Below, piece after piece: positions 22,802-29,642 of a stretch of 35,647 bases of DNA. The position numbers were made by a program, and so were the translations under genes. Each line of letters opens with the position of its first letter. The stretch's first letter is position 1. Location of the stretch: assembly GCA_001917905.1 (NCBI GenBank), contig MNEX01000231.1, forward strand, positions 1 to 35,647, given 5' to 3'. This DNA comes from Acidobacteria bacterium 13_1_40CM_65_14 (GTDB lineage: Bacteria > Acidobacteriota > Vicinamibacteria > Vicinamibacterales > CAVVIG01). The notes under the pieces were generated by a model. The model searched no databases, was not told where the DNA came from, and worked only from the letters and a program-made list of their open reading frames with translations.

Positions 22802-24289
22802 ATGCCTGTACGAAAAACCCGTTTGGCCATTCTCATTGGCGTCGCGCTGCTGATCGCGGCATCGGCACGCGCGAGCGAGCTCAGCGACGACTTGAAGGCG
22901 CGCCGCGCGCGCGTCATGGAGCGGCTCGGGCCGGACGCGATCGCGATTCTCTGGAGCGCACCGGCCGCGCGCTACTCGCTCGACATCGACTACGAGTACC
23001 GCCAGGACAGCAACCTCTATTACCTCACCGGCCTCACGCAAGAGGAGACCATCCTCGTGCTGATGCCCGGCAACGAGTCGCGGCGTGAAATCCTGTTCAT
23101 CAGGGATCGCAACCCGGTGCGCGAGCACTGGACCGGCCACCGGCTGACGCACGAGGAAGCGACCGAGCGGACCGGCATCGACACGGTGTTCGCGACGAGC
23201 CAGTTCGAATCGTTCGTCGCCGCGATGCTGGACCGACGCGGCGTCGATCCGGTGGACGAGAAACAGGCCGCGCGATTGTTCGACGCGCTCGCCGCGGGAC
23301 GCGGACGCGTCGCGCTGACGCTCGATGCCGGCCGCGGCCTCAACGGTCCGCTCAGCGCGCCGCTCGAGCTCGCGCGCAAAATCCGTGAGCGCTTCGTCGG
23401 ATTCCAAGTGACCGATGCGACGCCGATCCTGACGACGCAGCGCATGGTCAAGACGGCGTACGAGCGCAGGCTCCTGATCAAGAGCCTGGAGATCTCGAGC
23501 GAGGCGCAGATGGCCGGCATGCGTGCCGCCCGACCCGGCGCGTACGAGTACGAGGTGACGGCGGCCATCGAAGCGGTGCATCGCTCTCGTGGCGCCTCGT
23601 CGTGGAGCTACCCGTCGATCGTCGGCAGCGGGCCGAACGCGACGATCCTGCACTACCACGGCGGCGAGCGGCAGATGCAGGCGGGCGAGCTGCTGCTGGT
23701 CGATGCCGCGTGCAACTACCAGTACGCGTCGGGCGACATCACGCGGGCGTACCCCGTCAGCGGCACCTTCTCGCCGTTGCAGCGCGACATCTATCAGATC
23801 GTCCTGCAGGCGCAGGATGAGGGGATGAAGGTCGCGAAGGCCGGGTCATCGCTCGAAGAGATCCACAAGAAAACGGTCGAGGTGATCAAGGCCGGACTGC
23901 TGAAGCTGGGGCTCATCACGGACACGGGCGGCGATCAGTACCGGATGTGGTACACGCATGGCGCGTCGCACTACATCGGCATCGACGTGCACGACGTCGG
24001 CGACCGGCGCGCACCGCTCGCGCCGGGCATGGCGTTCGTCATCGAACCGGGGATTTACATCCGCCCGAGCGCGCTCGACAGTCTGCCGCGGACGCCGGAA
24101 AACAACGCCCTGATCGACAAAATTCAGCCCGCTGTCAAGAAATATGCGGACATCGGCGTCCGCGTCGAGGATTCGTTCGTGCTCGAAGAAAGTGGGCTGC
24201 GGCGGCTATCGGCCTCGGTGCCGCGGACGATAGAAGAGATCGAGGCATTCCTGCGCAAGCGGCAGGCTCCCGTCACGGCCCAGAGGTAA
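22802..24289 (+). CDS. Secreted M24-family Xaa-Pro aminopeptidase (PepP-like)
   Basis: 495 residues from ATG 22802, with a GAGG six bases upstream; the longer TTG start at 22772 is less likely. Signal peptide (KTRLAILIGVALLIAASARA). N-terminal creatinase-like domain (YSLDIDYEYRQDSNLYYLTG) then the pita-bread fold with five metal ligands: D and D in LVDAACNYQYASGDITRAYP, H in HGASHYIGIDVHDVGDRRAP, E in FVIEPGIYI, and E in GVRVEDSFVL. Cleaves N-terminal residues before proline, here probably in the periplasm. Lies 3 nt before the next gene, likely co-transcribed. Confidence 0.9.
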   Translation: MPVRKTRLAILIGVALLIAASARASELSDDLKARRARVMERLGPDAIAILWSAPAARYSLDIDYEYRQDSNLYYLTGLTQEETILVLMPGNESRREILFIRDRNPVREHWTGHRLTHEEATERTGIDTVFATSQFESFVAAMLDRRGVDPVDEKQAARLFDALAAGRGRVALTLDAGRGLNGPLSAPLELARKIRERFVGFQVTDATPILTTQRMVKTAYERRLLIKSLEISSEAQMAGMRAARPGAYEYEVTAAIEAVHRSRGASSWSYPSIVGSGPNATILHYHGGERQMQAGELLLVDAACNYQYASGDITRAYPVSGTFSPLQRDIYQIVLQAQDEGMKVAKAGSSLEEIHKKTVEVIKAGLLKLGLITDTGGDQYRMWYTHGASHYIGIDVHDVGDRRAPLAPGMAFVIEPGIYIRPSALDSLPRTPENNALIDKIQPAVKKYADIGVRVEDSFVLEESGLRRLSASVPRTIEEIEAFLRKRQAPVTAQR

Positions 24290-24292
24290 TCG

Positions 24293-25225
24293 ATGCGAAA
24301 CAGGGTTCAGGATTCTCAGTTCTCAGTTCTTCATGCCAAGTTCTCAGTTCTTCGTGCTCAGTTCGCGATTCTCGTCGTCGCGATCGCGATCGCGCTCGTC
24401 ACGCCGGCCCATGCCGCGGCACGCAGTTTCCTGTGGAAGGTGAGCGGCAAAGGCAGCGGCGTCGTGTACCTGGCGGGCTCGGTGCACATGCTGACGCCCG
24501 CGCACTACCCGCTCGCGCCCGCGTTCGACGCCGCCTACAAGGATTCCGATCTGCTCGTCGAGGAGCTCGACATGGCGGAGCTGCTCGCGCCGACCGCACA
24601 GATGGCGTTCCTGTCGAAGGGCATGCTCGGTTCGGATCAGTCGCTCGAGAAACTGGTCTCACCTGCGACGCTCGCGCTCGTGAACAAGGCGCTCGCCGAT
24701 CTCGGTCCGGCGGGCGAGATGCTCAAGCGCTTCAAGCCGTGGCTGCTCGCGATGACGCTCGAGCAGCTCGAGATGCAGAAGGCGGGCTTCGACGCAGGCC
24801 TCGGCCTCGACAAACACTTCTACGATCGCGCGCAGGAGAACGGCAAATCGGTGCAGGGCCTCGAGACCGCGGAGTACCAGATCTCCCGCTTCGAAGGCAT
24901 GACGATGGAGCAGCAGGATCACCTGCTGGCGGAAACGCTGAAACAGCTGGAGACCGAGAAGGCCAGCATCAGCAAGCTGCTCGATGCGTGGAAAACGGGC
25001 GATGCGCCGACGGTCGAGCGGATCGTGCTCGCCGATCTCAAGAGCGACCCGGTGCTGTATCAGCGGCTGCTCGTCGAGCGGAACCGCAACTGGCTCCCGA
25101 AGATTGACGAGCTCTTCTCCCGCAAAGGCCGCGCCCTCGTCGTCGTCGGCGCCGCCCATCTCGTCGGTCCCGACGGGCTCCTCGCCATGCTGAAGTCCAA
25201 GGGCTACACGATCGAGCAACAGTAA
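24293..25225 (+). CDS. TraB/GumN-family protein with repeat-derived N-terminus
   Basis: 310 residues. The domain begins at about residue 43 (FLWKVSGKGSGVVYLAGSVH) and has the family GxxH (GSVHML), LLVEELDM, then ALVVVGAAHLVGPDGLLAML and KSKGYTIEQQ at the end, the second conserved histidine block. TraB/GumN proteins are thought to be peptidase-like and are often secreted. The first ~25 residues (SQFSVLHAKFSVLRAQFAIL) come from a tctcagttct-type repeat and run into the hydrophobic core VVAIAIALVTPAHA, so the repeat appears to supply the n-region of the signal peptide. Starts 3 nt after the M24 stop. Substrate unknown. Confidence 0.82.
   Translation: MRNRVQDSQFSVLHAKFSVLRAQFAILVVAIAIALVTPAHAAARSFLWKVSGKGSGVVYLAGSVHMLTPAHYPLAPAFDAAYKDSDLLVEELDMAELLAPTAQMAFLSKGMLGSDQSLEKLVSPATLALVNKALADLGPAGEMLKRFKPWLLAMTLEQLEMQKAGFDAGLGLDKHFYDRAQENGKSVQGLETAEYQISRFEGMTMEQQDHLLAETLKQLETEKASISKLLDAWKTGDAPTVERIVLADLKSDPVLYQRLLVERNRNWLPKIDELFSRKGRALVVVGAAHLVGPDGLLAMLKSKGYTIEQQ
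24310..24368. repeat. Tandem tctcagttct-type repeat coding the signal-peptide start
   Basis: Repeated units around ttctcagttctt (24310-24325, 24331-24349, 24355-24364). Translated in frame as SQFSVL-HAKFSVL-RAQFAIL. The same word family occurs in spacers of related genomes; here it is used as protein. Confidence 0.7.
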
Positions 25226-25679
25226 TGTCGAGCTGTCGCGGTAGAGTCCTCGGAGGCTGCGCGAGGGCGATAGCTCCGAGCACCGTGCAGCGAAGTCTCC
25301 AAGCACCCTAGAGCGAAGTCCCAAGCACCCTGGAGCGATAGCTCCAAGCACCCTAGCAGGCTGCTGAAAAACGAAGCCTGATGAAAAGTCTGAAGTCGAA
25401 AGTCTGAAGTCCAAAGGATTCGGGCCGAATTCCGAAGCTCAGACTTCAGACTTCAAACTTCAAACTTCAGGTTGCTGACTTTTTCAGCAACCTGCTGGAG
25501 CGATAGCTGAAAGCAGCCATTTTGGCCGTTGCAGTCGACTCGGCCGGCCTGATAGAGTGCGAACGCTGCACCGCAGCGGGCTCGCGCGGCCACTCGCGCA
25601 TGGAGGTTGGGATGTAGATTCGTGATCCCCTGACACATTCAAACAGCACAGGACCAGGTCCTGTTTAGCGCTGATTGAC
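25226..25679. repeat. Gene-free spacer made of nested repeats
   Basis: No gene is seen in 25226-25679. In order it holds: four ~23-bp tandem units gcgatagctccaagcaccct (25267-25357, unit 3 one base short); an inverted pair, tagcaggctgctgaaaaa (25353-25370) against tttttcagcaacctgctg (25480-25497); inside it a second inverted set of agtctgaagt-type units (25384-25412 and 25440-25470); a further gcgatagct piece after the right arm; and ordinary sequence to 25640. A near-palindrome acaggac-cag-gtcctgt lies at 25648-25664. Confidence 0.8.
25648..25664. promoter_or_regulatory. Perfect 7+7 palindrome upstream of the hydrolase leader
   Basis: ACAGGAC-CAG-GTCCTGT, with AAACAG just outside on the left and TT on the right. 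Fits an operator for a dimeric regulator or another short hairpin. Lies 92 bp before the hydrolase start. Function not shown. Confidence 0.3.
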
Positions 25680-25719
25680 AAGCCGTCGTGGCATGCGATG
25701 CCCGGCGGCTTTTGTCTTT
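25680..25719 (+). terminator. Strong intrinsic-terminator-like hairpin in the hydrolase leader
   Basis: Arms 25680-25694 and 25698-25711 pair over 14 bp (one G-U, one bulged T at 25689) around a 3-nt loop, followed by a T-rich TTGTCTTT. The same bases 25698-25705 (ATGCCCGG) can instead pair perfectly with 25720-25727 (CCGGGCAT), so two exclusive folds are possible just before the ribosome-binding site. Either an ordinary terminator of upstream transcription or an attenuator of the hydrolase gene. Confidence 0.55.
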
Positions 25720-25741
25720 CCGGGCATTTTCCGAAGCGTAC

Positions 25742-25747
25742 AAGGAG
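25742..25747 (+). promoter_or_regulatory. Consensus Shine-Dalgarno AAGGAG deciding the hydrolase start
   Basis: AAGGAG lies 8 nt before ATG 25756, but only 2 nt before the other in-frame ATG at 25750, so 25756 is preferred. Most genes here lack such a strong site. Confidence 0.7.
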
Positions 25748-25755
25748 AGATGCAC

Positions 25756-26619
25756 ATGAGCCAGGACACGCAGCAAGAGCACGTCTCGAAGAAGAGGGTG
25801 GTCTACACGATGCCCGGCATGGATGGTGTGACGGTTCGGCGAGACGAGGAATATCGGGTCACCGATACAGGCGCGCTCACAATGGATCTGTACTACCCAC
25901 CCGATGCGACGCGCGGAGCGCGGACGCCCGCCGTCATCTTCGTGACCGGGTTTTCTGATCAGGGCGCACAGAAGATGCTCGGGTGCACGTTCAAAGAGAT
26001 GGCATCGTACATCTCGTGGGGACAACTCGCGGCCGCGTCTGGGCTGGTGGGCATCACCTACTCGAACAGAGAGCCGGCAGCAGACGTTCACGCCGTGCTT
26101 CACCACGTTCGGATGAACGCGGCATCCCTGGACATCGACGAGCACAGGATCGGGGTCTGGTCCTGCTCGGGCAATGTTCCGAACGCGTTGTCCCTGCTGA
26201 TGCAACGCGGCGAGGCGTATCTGAAGTGTGCGGTCCTCTGCTACGGATTCATGCTCGACCTCGACGGATCCACAGGCGTCGCTGATGTCGCAAAGCAGGT
26301 GGGGTTCGTCAACCCGAACGCGGGGAAATCGGTCGACGATCTTCCGCGCGGTCTCCCGCTGTTCGTGGCGAGAGCCGGTCGAGAACAGTTTCCCGGTCTG
26401 AACGACTCGATCGATCGATTCCTGGTCAAGGCGTTGGGCTGCAACCTGCCCGTGACGTTCGTGAATCACTCCGAGGGGCCGCACGCGTTCGACATGTTCG
26501 ACGACAGCGAGACCTCTCGCGAGATCATCAAACGCATTCTGTCGTTCTTACAGTTTCATCTCCTGCCGTCGGGCGTCACGACTGCGGTTTCGGCGGGAAG
26601 TGCCGCTCGTACCATTTAA
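25756..26619 (+). CDS. Alpha/beta hydrolase (dienelactone hydrolase-like esterase)
   Basis: 287 residues from ATG 25756. Fold features: LTMDLYYPPDATRGARTPAV, then IFVTGFSDQG, the nucleophile elbow RIGVWSCSGNVPNALSLLM (serine in SCSGN), and the late histidine NHSEGPHAFDMFDD. No signal peptide, so cytoplasmic. Substrate not recognised; esterase or dienelactone hydrolase-like activity is family knowledge only. It differs from its neighbours by a consensus Shine-Dalgarno site, a structured leader, and visibly lower GC, which may mean recent acquisition. Its last 44 nt overlap the convergent S9 peptidase gene. Confidence 0.78.
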   Translation: MSQDTQQEHVSKKRVVYTMPGMDGVTVRRDEEYRVTDTGALTMDLYYPPDATRGARTPAVIFVTGFSDQGAQKMLGCTFKEMASYISWGQLAAASGLVGITYSNREPAADVHAVLHHVRMNAASLDIDEHRIGVWSCSGNVPNALSLLMQRGEAYLKCAVLCYGFMLDLDGSTGVADVAKQVGFVNPNAGKSVDDLPRGLPLFVARAGREQFPGLNDSIDRFLVKALGCNLPVTFVNHSEGPHAFDMFDDSETSREIIKRILSFLQFHLLPSGVTTAVSAGSAARTI

Positions 26620-28616
26620 TCGAGCGGTCGATTTGATCGACGACGTGCTTCGATTCGCGGATGCCGTGGCCTTCGCGCGGATATCGCACCATGACGGCTT
26701 CGGTGCCGACGTCCTTCAGCGCGATGTAAAACTGCTCCGCTTCCGCGATCGGCACGTCGTTGTCGTTCTCCCCATGCATCAGCAGCGTCGGCGTGTGCGC
26801 GTTCGCGACGTGACGAAGCGCAGAGCGCTGCAGCAGCGTGTCCATCAGGTTGCCCTGATGCGGATACGTGCCCCACTCCATCGCCTCGTACTGGTTGTAG
26901 TACGTCATGTAGTTGTAGCTGATGATGTTGGTGATCGCCGCCGTCGGGATCGCCGCCTTGAACATTTTCGTCTGGGTCGGAAGCCATGTCGAAAGCTGAC
27001 CGCCGTAGCTCGTGCCTTCGACACCCAGTCGATCGCGATCGATCCACGGATACCGGCGCAGCGCGGCGCTGACGCCGTAGAGCACGTCCTGACCCTCGTT
27101 GCCATTCTGATCCGCGAACACCGCGTCGGCGAATGCCTGACCGTAGCCGGTCGACCCGCGGTAGTTGACCATCAACGTGGCCCAGCCGCGCGCGGCGTAC
27201 ACCTGATTCTTGAAGTTGAACGCCGGACCCTGCTGGCCGTGCGGACCGCCATGGATGTTGACGATCAACGGATATTTGGTCCGGCTCGAGCCGGACGCCA
27301 CATCTGCGGTCAGGCCGAGCGGTTTGGTCAGATACGCTTCGACCTCGAACTTGTTGTCGTTGGACACGAACGTGAACGCCTCGACCTCGGCGATCTGTTT
27401 GTCGCGCAGCAACGAGGCGTTGAGATCCGTCATCTTCTTGCCGCCCACGTACAGCTCCGCCTGATCGGCCGGCGTGGCTAAGGCGCACGCGATCGTGTTC
27501 TTCGCAGCCGAAAATGATCCGACCGTGCCGCGCTCGCGGACGAGGACCTCGGGCTTGCCGCCGCCGGCGGCATTGACCGGGACGCGATAGAGCCGGACGT
27601 TGCCGCGCTCCTGCACGGTGAACATGACCGCGCTGCTGTCTGAGGTCCACTCCGGCACGCCCTGACGGTTGTCGATGCTCGCGCCCACGTCGCGCCTGTT
27701 CGTCCCGTCCGCGTTCATCACCCACACGTGCGTGTCCTCCATCGTCGTCTCGCGATCGGTGAGGCCGCGCTTCGTCGCCTGGAACACGATCATCTTCCCG
27801 TCGGGCGACCACTGCGCGTGGTACTCGTTGCTCTCGGTCGCGCTCAACCGGCGGACCGATTTGTCGGCGAGCTTCAGCACATAGAGGTCGTAGTTGAAGA
27901 ACTCGTCATCGTCTGCGTCGCGGTTCGTGAGAAACAACAACTCCTGTCCGTTCGGCGACCAATCGATCGAGTGCTCGTAGTGGTTGCCGTCCGTGAGCTG
28001 ATCGACGCGCGCAGACGCGACGTCGACGACGAAGAGATGGAGGCGGCGGTTGTCGTTGAAATGCGTCATGCCCTCGGCGGCGTCCGGTTTGTACAGGTAA
28101 CGCGTGATGACCATCGGGTCGCCGTTCGCATCGGCGGTTTCAGGTCCAGGCACCGACGATACGAACGCGATCCGCTTCCCATCGGGCGACCACGCCACGC
28201 TCGTACCGATGCCGGGCAGCGGCGCGTTCGTGCCCGTCATCGCCGCGAGGAACCTCGCGCCGGTGCCGTCGGGTTTCGCGATCGCGAGTCCGCTCGTGCC
28301 GTCGACGCGACCGCGATACGCGATCCACTGGCCGTCGGGCGACCACTGCGGATCGCCGGACGATTCCTTGTCGCCGCCGAAGCGGACGGTCTTCCCATCG
28401 GCGAGCGTCATCACCGAGATCTGGCCGTACGGCCGGCCGGATCCGTCGTTGTTGTCGACGACGTACGCGACGCGCGTGCCGTCGGGCGAGAGTTGGACCG
28501 CGGTGACGGCTCGCAGCCTCAACAGATCACTGCTCTGCAAACGGTTTTGCGATGACGCCGCGTGCGGAATGCCGAGCGCGAGCGCGACGGTGAGTATCAG
28601 ACATTGTGGGCGCATG
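26576..28616 (-). CDS. Secreted S9-family prolyl oligopeptidase-like peptidase
   Basis: 680 residues from ATG 28616, preceded by AAGGA. Signal peptide (CLILTVALALGIPHAASS). N-terminal beta-propeller with repeated WSPDG blades (PQWSPDGQWIAY, VAWSPDGKRIAFVS, IDWSPNGQELLFL, AQWSPDGKMIVF). C-terminal alpha/beta hydrolase: IVNIHGGPHGQQGPAF, nucleophile GTSYGGQLS, aspartate in MHGENDNDVP, histidine in YPREGHGI. A palindromic repeat is read in frame as ASGSSRT just before the catalytic domain. It cleaves short peptides, likely in the periplasm. Confidence 0.9.
27279..27300. repeat. VRLKPDTT-type palindrome in frame in the S9 peptidase
   Basis: gtccggct-cg-agccggac (27280-27297), the same arms as at 1871 and 2381 with a different centre. 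On the minus strand it encodes ASGSSRT in the hinge between the propeller and hydrolase domains. Confidence 0.8.
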
Positions 28617-28622
28617 ATGGGT

Positions 28623-28627
28623 CCTTT
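28623..28627 (-). promoter_or_regulatory. Shine-Dalgarno AAGGA for the S9 peptidase
   Basis: Minus strand reads AAAAGGACCCATC then ATG 28616, a 6-nt spacing. It lies at the very end of the inserted GC-rich repeat and selects this ATG over a longer in-frame start upstream. Confidence 0.6.
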
Positions 28628-28629
28628 TG

Positions 28630-28728
28630 CTATGCTCGCGGGGCCCACCCCGCTCGCTCGCGCTCGGCGGCGACGCTTCGCGTCGCTTCCTTCCAGCGCC
28701 TCGCGCTGGCCGCAGGCGCTTCCGTGTG
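28630..28728. repeat. GC-rich dispersed repeat between promoter and start of the S9 gene
   Basis: ctcgcggggcccaccccgct at 28636-28655, then ctcgcgctcggcggcgacgc and a gccgcaggcgc end. Same family as 8312-8467 and 14599-14726. A TAGAAT hexamer lies just beyond it (minus strand, 28739-28734), so the repeat occupies almost the whole leader. Confidence 0.75.
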
Positions 28729-28733
28729 GCGGT

Positions 28734-28739
28734 ATTCTA
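28734..28739 (-). promoter_or_regulatory. TAGAAT -10-like hexamer of the S9 gene, far from the start
   Basis: Same hexamer as elsewhere, but 117 nt before ATG 28616 because a GC-rich repeat fills the gap. Tentative. Confidence 0.3.
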
Positions 28740-28790
28740 TCGCCTGAAGAATGAGGGTGGGGAATTCACCCATCCCAGATAGGGACCTTA

Positions 28791-28887
28791 AGCTCTCCAC
28801 CACGGAGGACACAGAGGACGCGGAGGAAAATCCCGTTTTGAACAGGCTTGAACCTCCTATCCTCCGTGTCCCCCGTGGTGGCGAGGT
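28791..28887. repeat. ~95-bp 'ccaccacgg' inverted-repeat element, reversed copy
   Basis: ccaccacggaggacacagag on one side and cctccgtgtcccccgtggtg on the other; it is close to the reverse complement of 22672-22764. It takes up much of the 344-bp gap between the S9 and FG-GAP genes. Bases 28740-28790 and 28888-28960 show nothing else recognisable. Confidence 0.85.
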
Positions 28888-28960
28888 AATTTTGAACGCA
28901 CTTTTAGGGCTGCCAATTCGGCGGGCGTGAAATGTTGGCGGCCTTTGCGTTTGTGTGTGT

Positions 28961-29617
28961 ATGAGTAGGTGCCTGATCTGTGTAGAGGTTCTCGCCGTCA
29001 CAGTGCTCGCAGTAGCACCTCAACAGAGTCCGCCGCAGTTCGAGCTCGTGCAGGCCGAGCTCTTTTCCGCGGCGGGCGGACAGACCAACGCATGGGCCGA
29101 CTTCGACAACGACGGCGACCTCGACGAGTTCGTCGGCTTCCGCGGCCGCGCGAACCGCTTGTATCGTGACGTGCTTCCAGATCTCGTCAAGACGCATGAC
29201 GCCAGCCACGGCGTCCAGTGGATCGATTTCGACAACGACGGTGCGCTCGACCTTGCGCTCGCCAACAACGATGCGCAAGGCGGCCACTATCTGTTTCACA
29301 ACCGGTTGACCGCTGACCGCGCGCGCGCCTCGATCGCGATCGACGTTGTCGATGCGCGCGGACGGCACACGAAATCCGGCGCCGAAGTGCGCGTCTACGC
29401 GGCCGGCACGCGCCGCCTCATCTCCTCCGCGCTCGTCGACTCCGGGAGCGGGTACTGTTCGCAGAACGTGATGCCGGCGCATCTCGGCGTGGCCGGCCAT
29501 GCGCGCGTCGACGTCGAGGTGACCGTCCTGACGAAATCCGGACGGAAGATCGTCGCGCACCGGAACGTGGATCCACGGACCGCGCCTCGACCGCTGGTCA
29601 TCAACGCTCGTCAATGA
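28961..29617 (+). CDS. Secreted FG-GAP/VCBS-repeat protein with ASPIC/UnbV-like C-terminus
   Basis: 218 residues from ATG 28961. A leader (CLICVEVLAVTVLAVAP) is followed by two FG-GAP-like calcium-loop repeats, AWADFDNDGDLDEFVGF and VQWIDFDNDGALDLALANND, and a C-terminal ASPIC/UnbV-like strand set (TKSGAEVRVYAAGTRRLISS, GSGYCSQNVMPAHLGV). These proteins are usually several times longer with many repeats, so this is a minimal or trimmed version. Probably extracellular, binding carbohydrate or protein with calcium. Followed 25 nt later by the M28 gene. Confidence 0.8.
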   Translation: MSRCLICVEVLAVTVLAVAPQQSPPQFELVQAELFSAAGGQTNAWADFDNDGDLDEFVGFRGRANRLYRDVLPDLVKTHDASHGVQWIDFDNDGALDLALANNDAQGGHYLFHNRLTADRARASIAIDVVDARGRHTKSGAEVRVYAAGTRRLISSALVDSGSGYCSQNVMPAHLGVAGHARVDVEVTVLTKSGRKIVAHRNVDPRTAPRPLVINARQ

Positions 29618-29618
29618 T

Positions 29619-29636
29619 TATGATTTGCCTCGGAGG
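29619..29636 (+). promoter_or_regulatory. TATGAT and GGAGG before the M28 peptidase
   Basis: TATGAT at 29619-29624 and a GGAGG Shine-Dalgarno at 29632-29636, 6 nt before ATG 29643. The site selects 29643 over the TTG at 29625 and may allow separate transcription of this gene. Confidence 0.45.
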
Positions 29637-29642
29637 CTCCCC

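Noticed and set aside
25267-25357. Four ~23-bp units considered as a small CRISPR array
   Set aside because: Units are directly adjacent with no spacers, and no cas gene is present.
25675-25680. Perfect TTGACA -35 upstream of the hydrolase
   Set aside because: No -10-like sequence at 16-18 nt; that stretch is a GC-rich hairpin arm, so the match is probably chance.
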